From Lachnospiraceae bacterium (GTDB lineage: Bacteria; Bacillota; Clostridia; Lachnospirales; Lachnospiraceae), in assembly GCA_910575775.1 (NCBI GenBank), contig CAJTEY010000001.1, positions 62,001 through 126,000 of the forward strand: a stretch of 64,000 nt of DNA, read 5' to 3'. The notes beneath the pieces were generated by a model. That model ran no database searches. It saw only the letters and a list, made by a program, of their open reading frames with translations, and had not been told where the DNA came from. Every line of letters begins with the position of its first letter. The stretch's first letter is position 1. This document shows positions 37,436 to 45,323 of this stretch, piece by piece. A program made the position numbers and the translations under genes.

Positions 37436-37984
37436 TCACGTCCGCATCATGGCGAGAACCATCTGGGCTTCCTCCACCAGATTGGTACCGCTGTCCATGC
37501 TGCATTTTTGCAAATAGCGGTGGGCTTCCTCCTCCGTCATATGATTGCGGTTCATCAGAAGCGCCTTCGCCTCCCTGATCAGTCCTTCCTCCTGCGCGCT
37601 GCGCTCTCTGGGGCGCTGTCTCTGCCGCTGTCTGCGCCGCTCGATGGCCTGCCCCATCATATCCACTGTGTTGATCAGATCATGCACCTTAAGCGGCATG
37701 GCAAGACTCATTATATTTCGCAGATCGCACTCTCTGAGTATATTCGCTGAGGCTAACAGAAGCATCTCAAATCCTTTCGGAAGGCAGGCGTGAAGTTCAC
37801 TGTACATCATATCGGACATCCTGTAACTGCAGATCACAAGTCCGTCATTGAAATCGTCCATCCTGCTAAGGGCCTGAGAGCCTGTCGCACACACGCTGTC
37901 AACATGGAACCCGTTTTTGATCAGCAGATTGCGGATGCCTTTCGCGTCTTCAGGCTTTGGCAGAACCACTATGATGTGAAACAC
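37436..37984 (-). CDS. ANTAR-domain response regulator
   Basis: A 182-residue protein with an N-terminal receiver-like domain (about 1-120) and a C-terminal ANTAR RNA-binding domain (about 125-180: LIREAKALLMNRNHMTEEEAHRYLQ). The receiver start is HIIVVLPKPEDAKGIRNLL, where the usual acidic pair is absent, so control by phosphorylation is doubtful. ANTAR proteins prevent transcription termination in leader RNAs. It directly follows glnA, the common partner in Clostridia, which points to nitrogen control. Confidence 0.85.
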   Translation of the reverse strand: MFHIIVVLPKPEDAKGIRNLLIKNGFHVDSVCATGSQALSRMDDFNDGLVICSYRMSDMMYSELHACLPKGFEMLLLASANILRECDLRNIMSLAMPLKVHDLINTVDMMGQAIERRRQRQRQRPRERSAQEEGLIREAKALLMNRNHMTEEEAHRYLQKCSMDSGTNLVEEAQMVLAMMRT

Positions 37985-38056
37985 ACGCTCACCCCCTTCC
38001 TGTCACCGCGAAAACATACACTATTTCATTTTAGCCGGCAACACACTACACAATCT

Positions 38057-39391
38057 TTAAAACCGATTCAGGTACTCATTGATCTCCCAATCCGTAATCT
38101 GACTGCGGTAGCGGTTCCACTCCTCTTTTTTCTGTGTAATGTATTTCGTGAAAATATGCTCTCCCAGCGTGTCCTTCATAAACGAATCCTTTTCCATGCA
38201 TGACACAGCCTCGGCAAGCGTCCCCGGCAGCTTTTCCAGGTTCCGTTTACTCCGCTCCTGTTCGCTCATGCGAAAAATATTGCAGTCCACGCGCTCCGGC
38301 ACAGACACCTGTCTCCTGATTCCGTCCAGACCGGCCCTGAGAATCGCCGCAAGCGCCAGATAGGGATTAGCTGTCGGATCGGGACTGCGAAGCTCTATCC
38401 GCACCGCCTCCCCCCTGGCCGCTGGAATGCGGATCAGAGAACTTCTGTTGGTCGTGCTCCAGGCGATATATGCCGGCGCCTCAAAACCGGGGACAAGCCT
38501 TTTATAGGAATTTACAATCGGGTTCGTAACTGCCGTCATCCCGCGCATATGCTCCATTATCCCGCCAAGAAAAGCATATGCCTCACGGCTTAACCCATTT
38601 GCGTCCTTTTCCTCCGCAAAAATATTTCTGCCGTCTTTTGACAGGGACATATTGATATGCATGCCGGATCCGTTCACCCCATATTTGGGTTTTGGCATAA
38701 AGGTAGCATGAAGCCCGTGCCTTTTTGCGATGGTTCTGACCGCCAGACGAAATGTCATAATGTTGTCCGCTGTCGCTAACGCCTCGTCATACCGAAAGCT
38801 GATCTCATGCTGGGCCGGCGCCACATCGTGATGGGAAGCCTCCACCACAAATCCCATGTCTTCCAGCGTCAGCACCATATCCCGCCTTGCATTTTCTCCA
38901 AAATCCGCCGGTCCCACATCAAAGTATCCCGCCTTTTCATGGGTAAGCGTAGTCGGCATGCCGTTGTCATCCAGATGGAACAGGAAAAACTCGCACTCTG
39001 CTCCCACCCGGAACGTAAAGCCCATCTCTTCCGCCTCCCGGACCGCCCGCTTTAGGATATGACGGGGATCTCCTGCAAAAGGAGTTCTGTCGGGACGGTG
39101 CACATCACAGATCAGTCTGGCGACTTTTCCCTGCTGAGGTCTCCACGGAAAAATTTCCAGCGTGCTGTAATCGGGATGCAGATACATGTCCGACTCCTCC
39201 ACATCAGCAAAACCTTCAATTGAGGAACCATCAAACATGCAGTCGTTGTCAAGAGCTTTCTCAAGCTGGCCCGCCGTGATGGCCACATTTTTCAGATTTC
39301 CAAAAATATCTGTAAACTGGAGTCTGATAAATTCCACATCCTCCTCTTCGACCAGCTTCAAGATCTCTTCCCTGCTATAGTTTTTTCTCAT
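38057..39391 (-). CDS. glnA: Glutamine synthetase type I
   Basis: A 444-residue GS-I of the shorter (Bacillus/Clostridia) subtype that makes glutamine from glutamate, ammonia and ATP. The beta-grasp start EFIRLQFTDIFGNLKNVAI is followed by MFDGSSIEGFADVEESDM, the metal and glutamate sites GAECEFFLF and NGSGMHINMSL, and RIPAARGEAVRIELRSPDPTANPYL. No adenylylation Tyr loop of the long subtype is seen. Promoter at 39469-39498; the ANTAR regulator follows. Confidence 0.96.
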   Translation of the reverse strand: MRKNYSREEILKLVEEEDVEFIRLQFTDIFGNLKNVAITAGQLEKALDNDCMFDGSSIEGFADVEESDMYLHPDYSTLEIFPWRPQQGKVARLICDVHRPDRTPFAGDPRHILKRAVREAEEMGFTFRVGAECEFFLFHLDDNGMPTTLTHEKAGYFDVGPADFGENARRDMVLTLEDMGFVVEASHHDVAPAQHEISFRYDEALATADNIMTFRLAVRTIAKRHGLHATFMPKPKYGVNGSGMHINMSLSKDGRNIFAEEKDANGLSREAYAFLGGIMEHMRGMTAVTNPIVNSYKRLVPGFEAPAYIAWSTTNRSSLIRIPAARGEAVRIELRSPDPTANPYLALAAILRAGLDGIRRQVSVPERVDCNIFRMSEQERSKRNLEKLPGTLAEAVSCMEKDSFMKDTLGEHIFTKYITQKKEEWNRYRSQITDWEINEYLNRF

Positions 39392-39468
39392 GCAGCGCCT
39401 CCCTTTCCACGCTTATAAGCATAATTTTAGGGCGCTCTATCCCTGTAAGAACGCCCTTGTTCGGTACA

Positions 39469-39498
39469 ATCATACCAGTTTATTTATTCTTTTGTCAA
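39469..39498 (-). promoter_or_regulatory. Promoter of glnA
   Basis: TTGACA (39493-39498) and TATGAT (39469-39474) on the minus strand with an 18-base spacer. The leader between it and the glnA start is about 75 bases and holds one GGGCG...CGCCC stem (39431-39456) without a clear U-run. It may be a control element for the adjacent ANTAR protein, but the classic double hexaloop is not evident. Confidence 0.7.
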
Positions 39499-39511
39499 GT
39501 CCGGCGATAAT

Positions 39512-39537
39512 GATCCTGCACTACGATCCTGCACTAC
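39512..39537. repeat. Tandem 13-bp direct repeat upstream of the glnA promoter
   Basis: GATCCTGCACTAC occurs twice head to tail (39512-39524 and 39525-39537), 14 bases upstream of the glnA -35 box. Tandem placement at this distance suits an activator site, or it may be a chance duplication. The stretch from here to 39595 holds nothing else recognised. Confidence 0.55.
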
Positions 39538-39595
39538 AAGCGAAGACAGACTATTTCTGCCATGAAAATTTACATCGGCCAATACTGACAGTTGC

Positions 39596-39626
39596 CTTAG
39601 CATTCCACTTTTTTTGCTATCTCTAC
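39596..39626 (-). repeat. Degenerate CRISPR repeat beyond the distal end of the array
   Basis: About 22 of 30 positions match the array repeat once a single base insertion is allowed; it shares ATTCCACT and CTAT. It lies 30 bases before the first clear repeat, somewhat less than a normal spacer. It is probably a decayed older repeat at the leader-distal end of the array. Confidence 0.35.
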
Positions 39627-39656
39627 AAACCCGAACGGTCTAATCCTGGGGACGCC

Positions 39657-40016
39657 GTTTAAATTCCACTCTGTTCCTATATCAACCCGCGTCACGGTAA
39701 CTGTCTAAGTCCTGTCTTGCGTTCTTTAAATTCCACTCTGTTCCTATATCAACGATGAGAAAGCAGTGTGAAAACTGCGCTGTTATGGACTTTAAATTCC
39801 ACTCTGTTCCTATATCAACTCAGTAATTTCAGCTTGTTTGACGGTTGCTACGAATCTTTAAATTCCACTCTGTTCCTATATCAACAGTCCACCGTTAGGT
39901 TTGCCGATTAGTTGGATAACCTTTAAATTCCACTCTGTTCCTATATCAACCTACCATTTGTCATATCGTTTGATGGCTGTTCCTCACTTTAAATTCCACT
40001 CTGTTCCTATATCAAC
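39657..40016 (-). CRISPR. Leader-distal half of a split type I-B CRISPR array (6 repeats)
   Basis: Six 30-base repeats start at 39657, 39724, 39790, 39856, 39921 and 39987. Read on the minus strand they begin GTTGATATAGG and end GGAATTTAAAG, a typical I-B form giving an ATTTAAAG 5' handle. The five spacers are 35-37 bases. The last repeat in the direction of transcription (39657) has a changed terminal base, as expected at the distal end. Beyond 40016 the next spacer is broken by the mobile element. No cas gene adjoins this half. Confidence 0.95.
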
Positions 40017-40101
40017 TGAAACAAAGGGGTATATTTAAAGAGGACGGAAAAAGTGTGAGTTTTTGAAAAGACCACCTTTTCCCCAAGCTGAAATCAGCTT
40101 T

Positions 40102-40130
40102 ATTATAGCGAGAAATGGAGGAATTTACAA
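40102..40130 (-). promoter_or_regulatory. Outward-facing promoter-like sequence at the left end of the element
   Basis: TTGTAA (40125-40130) and TATAAT (40102-40107) on the minus strand with a 17-base spacer. It points out of the element into the stranded CRISPR repeats, the first of which ends 86 bases away at 40016. Its -35 box overlaps the start codon of the recombinase gene, which is read the other way. If active, it would replace the lost leader promoter. Confidence 0.5.
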
Positions 40131-41899
40131 TGACGAACAGCGCAAAGATTACCGCCCTCTACGAAAGACTGTCACGAGATGATGAACAACAGGGCGAAAG
40201 CAACAGTATCATAAACCAAAAACAGTATTTAGAGGAATACGCAAAAAGACAGGGTTTTTCCAATATCCGGCATTTTACTTATGACGGCATATCCGGCACT
40301 ACTTTTGAGCGTGAGGGTTTTCAAAAACTGATAGCCGAGGTTGAAGCGGGCAATGTAAGCACAGTGATTGTAAAGGACATGAGCAGGCTAGGCAGGAATT
40401 ACTTAAAAGTCGGCTTTTACACAGACATCATGTTCCCCGAAAAGGGTGTGCGCTTCATAGCGGTAAACAACGGCGTAGACAGCGAAACAATGGGCGACAA
40501 CGATTTTACGCCGTTCCTAAACATTATGAACGAATGGTACGCAAAGGACACAAGCCAAAAGATACGGGCAATCTTCAAAGCCAAAATGCAGGAGGGGAAA
40601 CGTGTTTCCCCAAGCGTTCCCTATGGTTATCTGCGTGACCCGCAGGATAAGCAGCACCTAATCATTGACCCCGAACCCGCCGAGGTAGTGCGCCGGATAT
40701 ACCGGCTTGTGATTGAGGGCGTGGGTGTGTCAGCGATTGCAAGGCAGTTGACAGACGAGCGTGTCCTTATCCCGTCAGCCTATGCCGCCGAGCATTGCCC
40801 CGAAAACAACCATAGCAAAAGTTTTACAAGTCCTTACACATGGTCTAACACCGCCGTATGCTACATACTGGAAAAGCAGGAATACATGGGGCACACTGTT
40901 TTGGGAAAGACCGTCCTTGAAAGTTTTAAGACCAAGAAAAGGCGTAAGGCGAAACCCGAAGAACTGATGATATTCCCCAACACCCACGAAGCAATCATTG
41001 ACGAGGAAACATGGAATACCGCACAGAAAGCGAGAAAGACAATCCGTAAGGAAGTGCCAAACGGCACATATACGAACCGTCTAACAGGACTGCTTTACTG
41101 CGCCGACTGCGGACACAGAATGTACTACCGAAGCCCACAGTCACAGCACAGGGCGAACGGAAAAATCTACGACAGCGACAATCTTTATACCTGCGGCAAC
41201 TACCGCAACATACACAGGCAATGCACCGCCCACAGCGTGAAAGTGTCGGCAGTTGAGAGCCTTATCGCTGTTTCCATTCGTGAGGTATGCGGCTTTGCGC
41301 TGGAGCATGAGGAAGAATTTCTCAATACAGTGCGTGAAATGGACGACAAGGAAAGCGAGCGCATCATAACAGACAGCCGGAATGAGAAACGCACCGCCGC
41401 AAAACGGATTGACGAACTTAACGACCTCATCAAGAAACTGTACGAGGGCAACGCAACGGGGAAGATACCCGACAGGCACTTTACAAGGCTTCTTGCGGAC
41501 TATGACAGCGAATTAAGCACCCTTGAAGCGAGGACGGAAGAACTTGACAACATCATAGCACAGGGCAAGGAAAACGAGATAAGGACAGACAAATTCATGC
41601 GGCTTGTGAAGAAATACAGTGAGTTTGACGAAATCACAACCCCCATGCTGAACGAATTTATAGACAGAGTGCTAATACATGAGCCAGTGTACGGGGAAAA
41701 AAGAAGCCACAGGACACAGGAAATTGAGATACATTTCAACTTTATCGGCAAAATCGGACTGCCAAATGTAAGCGAGCCTGTCGATTGGGAAAAAATCGAG
41801 CAGGAAAAGGAAAAGGCAAGGAAAGAACGCAAGAAACAGTATGACAAGGAGCGCAGGGCAAGATTAAAGGCAGAAGCCGCACTCCGAGAAGCGATTTAG
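40130..41899 (+). CDS. tnpX: Large serine recombinase (TnpX/TndX type)
   Basis: A 589-residue site-specific recombinase that excises and inserts the element. The catalytic serine is Ser15 in ALYERLSRDDEQ, and the resolvase domain spans ~1-150 with VIVKDMSRLGRNYLKVG. A recombinase domain (~165-290) follows, then a zinc ribbon (LLYCADCGHRMYY with later Cys in YTCGNY and CTAH) and a coiled-coil C-terminus. The ATG at 40130 has GGAGG eight bases upstream. Homologues in Tn4451 and Tn5397 cut at GA dinucleotides, which fits the junctions proposed here. Confidence 0.95.
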   Translation: MTNSAKITALYERLSRDDEQQGESNSIINQKQYLEEYAKRQGFSNIRHFTYDGISGTTFEREGFQKLIAEVEAGNVSTVIVKDMSRLGRNYLKVGFYTDIMFPEKGVRFIAVNNGVDSETMGDNDFTPFLNIMNEWYAKDTSQKIRAIFKAKMQEGKRVSPSVPYGYLRDPQDKQHLIIDPEPAEVVRRIYRLVIEGVGVSAIARQLTDERVLIPSAYAAEHCPENNHSKSFTSPYTWSNTAVCYILEKQEYMGHTVLGKTVLESFKTKKRRKAKPEELMIFPNTHEAIIDEETWNTAQKARKTIRKEVPNGTYTNRLTGLLYCADCGHRMYYRSPQSQHRANGKIYDSDNLYTCGNYRNIHRQCTAHSVKVSAVESLIAVSIREVCGFALEHEEEFLNTVREMDDKESERIITDSRNEKRTAAKRIDELNDLIKKLYEGNATGKIPDRHFTRLLADYDSELSTLEARTEELDNIIAQGKENEIRTDKFMRLVKKYSEFDEITTPMLNEFIDRVLIHEPVYGEKRSHRTQEIEIHFNFIGKIGLPNVSEPVDWEKIEQEKEKARKERKKQYDKERRARLKAEAALREAI

Positions 41900-42016
41900 A
41901 CAACAGAATATCATTGAGTGGGAAAGACTGCGGCGTTTGTTGCGGTCTTTTCGTTTTTCCTAACCGAACAGGGAAAACGAAGCACAGAACCCACAGGAAA
42001 GGAGGACACCAAGACC

Positions 42017-42292
42017 ATGAAACTGTTAAAATGCGAACAGGAAGTGCATATCAGCTTTTGCGCTGATGAAACCACCGCCACCCTCTACACGTCCTATCCG
42101 GCGTGGATAAGGAAAATGGATAAACTTGTGGAAAAGAACCCGCAGGACTTCCAGTGCATAGCGCAGACCGCCGCCGGAAAGACCTACGCCATGCCGAGGA
42201 ACTTTGTCAGCATACGAACCAAAGAGCGCACAGTGACCTTGACCGAGGAACAGAAAGCACAGGCTACAAAGCGTCTGCATGGTACGGGGTAA
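42017..42292 (+). CDS. Small mobile-element protein of unknown function
   Basis: A 91-residue protein. The sequence VHISFCADETTATLYTSYPAWIRKMDKLVEKNPQ (in parts) is of a kind seen on many clostridial integrative elements and prophages, with a conserved Y-T-S-x-P-x-W-I-R-K core. Function is not known to me. The ATG at 42017 is preceded by AGGAGG; the open frame back to 41918 lacks a site. It lies between the recombinase and the RepA-like gene. Confidence 0.6.
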   Translation: MKLLKCEQEVHISFCADETTATLYTSYPAWIRKMDKLVEKNPQDFQCIAQTAAGKTYAMPRNFVSIRTKERTVTLTEEQKAQATKRLHGTG

Positions 42293-42439
42293 GGTTGTGC
42301 CGATACGGGCGTTTCAGCCTTTAAATCTGCTATCCCAACAGGGGAAACGCAGAGCCGAACCGCAAAAGGGTATTCTTCTTTACCCGCACATGGGAACGGC
42401 AGGAAAACGCTACTCAAACAGGGAAAGGAGAAAGGGAAA

Positions 42440-42805
42440 ATGCCGTTTGATTACTTCTACGGGAAACAGGGCGAACAGCACGCCTTTTACCGCATACCGA
42501 AGCTGCTGTTTACCGACAGCCGCTTTCAGACGCTTTCCACAGACGCAAAACTGCTCTATGGTATGCTGATTGACCGCATGGAACTGTCACTGAAAAACGG
42601 GTGGATTGATGAACAGGGGCGCATATACCTCTACTTCACGATTGGCGAGATACAGGGGCGTTTCCGTTGTGCAAGCGGCAAGGCGGTCAGACTGCTTGCG
42701 GAACTTGACAGCGCAAAAGGAATAGGACTAATCGAGAGCGTAAGACAGGGAATGGGAAAACCAAACATTATCTACGTCAAGAACTTTGCCACCGACACCG
42801 ACTAG
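42440..42805 (+). CDS. RepA_N-domain replication initiator, truncated
   Basis: A 121-residue protein covering only the N-terminal DNA-binding domain of RepA_N initiators: FYRIPKLLFTDSRFQTLST, AKLLYGMLIDRMELS, then GKAVRLLAELDSAKGIGLIE and KPNIIYVKNF. Related proteins are usually well over 200 residues. Here a stop follows the domain, and the downstream sequence still reads as a broken linker (LNCENRNS, then a stop, then IAIIEIQKK). The gene is therefore likely shortened from a full initiator. Three tandem repeats at 42889-42955 lie where RepA_N origins usually sit, inside the rep gene. Confidence 0.75.
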   Translation: MPFDYFYGKQGEQHAFYRIPKLLFTDSRFQTLSTDAKLLYGMLIDRMELSLKNGWIDEQGRIYLYFTIGEIQGRFRCASGKAVRLLAELDSAKGIGLIESVRQGMGKPNIIYVKNFATDTD

Positions 42806-42888
42806 GGAGGGGAAGGAAAGGAAGGGAAAGGATTGATTGATATGATAAGTATGACTATAATCAGTCTGAATAATATCAGTATTATTAG

Positions 42889-42955
42889 ATTGCGAAAATC
42901 GAAATTCTTGAATTGCGAAAATCGAAACTCTTGAATTGCGATAATCGAAATTCAG
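42889..42955 (+). repeat. Three tandem 23-bp repeats, iteron-like, after the RepA_N domain
   Basis: Units at 42889-42911, 42912-42934 and 42935-42955 share ATTGCGAAAATCGAAA with one or two changes; the third is two bases short. They fall in the former rep coding region. RepA_N plasmids carry their origin iterons in that part of the gene, so an origin or its relic is inferred. The wider gap 42806-43057 holds no other gene. Confidence 0.6.
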
Positions 42956-43057
42956 AAAAAAGCGGGGATAATGCAGAATGAAAGTCTGGGAATGCAGTTA
43001 AAAAACATAACAGAATCCCAGACTTTGAATCTGCTGAATGGATTTGATAAATAAAAT

Positions 43058-43288
43058 TTACTGCTTTTCGGGTGGATAGAAAACAAGCAAATCTTCTATG
43101 CCACACTCCAAGACAGTACAGAGTTTGCATAAAACAAATACATCTAAGCGAGTAATGCTGTTGGTACAGTAATTATCAATCTGTTTCCAGTTCATTTCTG
43201 CCTTGTGCGACAGCTTATTTTTACTCAACCCTTTTTCCTTTAGCAATTCATTCAGCCGGATTTCCATGTGACCATAATTATCTTCCAC
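43058..43288 (-). CDS. Xre-family HTH regulator (copy 1)
   Basis: A 76-residue Cro/CI-type helix-turn-helix protein: EIRLNELLKEKGLSKNKLSHKAEMNWKQIDNYC. It would act as a small repressor. A GTG at 43288 with GAGGT six bases upstream is the best start; ATG at 43267 is the other choice. It is a clear paralogue of the next gene, 43428-43676, and the sequence upstream is duplicated as well. Both are on the strand opposite to the neighbouring element genes. Confidence 0.75.
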   Translation of the reverse strand: MEDNYGHMEIRLNELLKEKGLSKNKLSHKAEMNWKQIDNYCTNSITRLDVFVLCKLCTVLECGIEDLLVFYPPEKQ

Positions 43289-43427
43289 TTTTCCACCTCT
43301 GCAATTAGTATTCTTGTAGGTTTTAAACAATTTAATTCTATATTTGTTGTAGAGTCTTGGTAATCCTAAACAAGTATTAGAACACTAAATGCAGAAACAT
43401 ACGTTTTTTCTTGGGCGTGTAAATGCC

Positions 43428-43676
43428 CTATCCGTCCGGCTTATTATCAGCAGGAATAAATAATAATAAGTCTTGGATATTACACTCTAAAGCTGTACAT
43501 AGTTTGCATAAAACAAATATGTCAAGGCGGGAAATATCGTTGTCACAATATCTATCTACTTGTTTCCAGTTCATTGCCGCCTTGATAGACACTTGATTTC
43601 TGTTAAGTCCTCTGTCCTTTATCAGTTCAGACAAACGTATTTTTAACTGTCCATATTCTTTATCCAGTTTGTCCAT
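43428..43676 (-). CDS. Xre-family HTH regulator (copy 2)
   Basis: An 82-residue HTH protein, paralogous to copy 1: KIRLSELIKDRGLNRNQVSIKAAMNWKQVDRYC aligns along its length, as do LDIFVLCKLCTALECNIQDLL and LDVFVLCKLCTVLECGIEDLL. The ATG at 43676 has GGAG nine bases upstream. It is divergent from the small gene at 43815, and a TTGTTG-16-TATAAC promoter-like pair lies upstream. It probably regulates the adjacent module of the element. Confidence 0.78.
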   Translation of the reverse strand: MDKLDKEYGQLKIRLSELIKDRGLNRNQVSIKAAMNWKQVDRYCDNDISRLDIFVLCKLCTALECNIQDLLLFIPADNKPDG

Positions 43677-43814
43677 TTTTGTCATCTCCTGTCGATAAAT
43701 TAAAATCTGTTTTTCTTGCAATTCTATTTTAAACTTGTTATAGTGTTTTTGTAATCTGCAACAAGTATTATAATACTAGTAATAGAAACATATGTTTTCA
43801 AAGAAAGGAGAAGA

Positions 43815-44009
43815 ATGAAAACGAGGAACAAAAAACTTGATTACCTCAAAGATAAAGTTTTTGATTTACTGAACGACGCAGATGAGATAGGAATAAGGGA
43901 CATTGAAACAAATGATAAAAAAGGCATATTCACAGTTTTGCTTCAAGACGGAAATATATTTGAAGTCGAGTGCCGCAAGGTAGAAGATTATGGGAGGAAC
44001 TATGGATAA
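43815..44009 (+). CDS. Small hypothetical protein
   Basis: A 64-residue charged protein with a beta-rich end (GIFTVLLQDGNIFEVECRKV). No family recognised. AAAGGAG precedes the ATG at good spacing. Its stop overlaps the start of the next gene by 8 bases, so the two are translationally coupled. It lies opposite the Xre regulators and could be under their control. Confidence 0.65.
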   Translation: MKTRNKKLDYLKDKVFDLLNDADEIGIRDIETNDKKGIFTVLLQDGNIFEVECRKVEDYGRNYG

Positions 44010-44388
44010 AGCCAAAACATATATTACAGACGAGGAAATAATAAACTGTCAAAAGGTCGCAGACACATTTTCTGAACTGTTCGACAATGAGGGGTTAATT
44101 ATCCTTAATGCCGGTAAATACGGTTTTGTTAAATTGCAATATTTTAAGTTCCCTTTTGGCTTTGATACTATGGACAGCTATTATAACAGCAAAAGTCTGT
44201 TTGATGACCTTTGGGACGAATGGTTACATACACAGCTTATCAATCTGTCATCAGACACACCTATGGCGGATATGGATTATGACGACATACTAAAATGTCT
44301 GCCGGAAGAAAAGCGAAAAGAACTTTTAGACAAACGATTTTATTTTGCTGAAAAGACGGGAGTTGACAATTTGCTTGTGGAACTTTAA
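44002..44388 (+). CDS. Hypothetical protein of the mobile element
   Basis: A 128-residue acidic protein starting at the ATG at 44002 (GGGAGG six bases upstream). Features seen are EEIINCQKVADTFSELFDNEGLIILNAGKYGFVKL (in parts) and a C-terminal helix with LPEEKRKELLDKRF. No family recognised. It is AT-richer than the recombinase and relaxase genes, suggesting a separate origin as cargo. It is coupled to the small gene before it. Confidence 0.7.
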   Translation: MDKAKTYITDEEIINCQKVADTFSELFDNEGLIILNAGKYGFVKLQYFKFPFGFDTMDSYYNSKSLFDDLWDEWLHTQLINLSSDTPMADMDYDDILKCLPEEKRKELLDKRFYFAEKTGVDNLLVEL

Positions 44389-44414
44389 CAGGATTTTGCA
44401 AAGGGAGTACAAAC

Positions 44415-44702
44415 ATGAGAAAAACAAATACAAAGAGTTTGTTAGAATTACTTGCAAGGATAAGGACGATTAAAGCCTTAGACAGAGCCGCAAAAATAGA
44501 CAGCTATTACCGCGCCACGCTGAAAGAGCAGAACATGGCATATAGTGAACTGGAAAAAGCCGGACTGGATAGGAAGCAAAAACGTATTGTTGATAAAGTA
44601 TTTACTGCCATAAATGCAAACGGGGCGGCATACGGAAAGGTTGCTTACAAATTAGGATTGCATGACGGCATACGGCTTATGTCGGAAGTGAATAAAATCT
44701 AA
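44415..44702 (+). CDS. Hypothetical helical protein of the mobile element
   Basis: A 95-residue basic, helical protein (LLELLARIRTIKALDRAAKID, then AYSELEKAGLDRKQKRIVDK) preceded by AAAGGGAG. The C-terminal AYGKVAYKLGLHDGIRLMSE is of a kind seen in small phage and element proteins. Function unknown. It closes the AT-rich block 43815-44702. Confidence 0.65.
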   Translation: MRKTNTKSLLELLARIRTIKALDRAAKIDSYYRATLKEQNMAYSELEKAGLDRKQKRIVDKVFTAINANGAAYGKVAYKLGLHDGIRLMSEVNKI

Positions 44703-44816
44703 CCACCAAAAATTGAATAGTTGCGTATCTGAAAAAGACATTTTCAAACTAGAAGATGTCTTTTTCTTTTACACAAATATCCTACAAACAGCCACAGCAC
44801 AGAAAGGAGGGAACGC

Positions 44817-45089
44817 ATGGGGAACATCAACGAGCAGATTGCAAAAGCAGAGGAAGAAATACGGCAGTTGCAGAACAGGAAGAAAAAACTGCTCAACCAG
44901 AAAAAGAGCGAGGAACGCAAGATAAGGACGCACCGCCTTGTAGAGCGTGGGGCGATACTGGAAAGCCTGTTGGAACAGCCGGAACAGTACACAAACGAGC
45001 AGATAAAAGGCTTGCTTGAAACCGCTTTGCAGACACCACAGGCGCAGGAATTTTTACGCCGGACGCAAAAGCCAAAGGGGGAGAATTAA
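44817..45089 (+). CDS. DUF3847-type protein next to the relaxase
   Basis: A 90-residue protein with a coiled-coil start (INEQIAKAEEEIRQLQNRKK) and RTHRLVERGAILESLL. This is the DUF3847 type, usually found just before mobA in Firmicutes elements; it may help the relaxosome. It starts after AGGAGG. Two small hairpins follow at 45078-45110. Confidence 0.75.
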   Translation: MGNINEQIAKAEEEIRQLQNRKKKLLNQKKSEERKIRTHRLVERGAILESLLEQPEQYTNEQIKGLLETALQTPQAQEFLRRTQKPKGEN

Positions 45090-45218
45090 ATCTCCCTTGT
45101 TTCAGACAAGGGCGCACTTATACACCGTTCCGGTGCGTGCGCTCTCCGAGGGCTCTTGCAGAGGGCATTGTCTGTCTTGCGACAGCCAACAGGGGAAACG
45201 ACTATTCCCCTACGGGCG

Positions 45219-45285
45219 TACCGCCCTACCCCTTAGTGTACTTTGCGTACAGGCACACCCCAAAGTGCGGGGCGTGCCTGTCCAC
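45219..45285 (+). other. Candidate oriT upstream of the relaxase
   Basis: The gap between the DUF3847 and relaxase genes holds two inverted repeats. GGGCG/CGCCC lies near 45224-45235. A longer stem, ACAGGCACaCCCC (45249-45261), pairs with GGGGcGTGCCTGT (45269-45281) over a 7-base loop. Position directly upstream of mobA and the hairpin followed by an AT-rich stretch are typical of oriT. The nick site is not identified. Confidence 0.5.
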
Positions 45286-45323
45286 AAAGTTTAAAATGTG
45301 CCACCCGAAAGGAGGCTGAAAGC

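Noticed and set aside
39399-39468. ANTAR-responsive double hairpin ahead of glnA
   Set aside because: Only one stem is seen and the typical pair of hexaloops with a following terminator is not evident.
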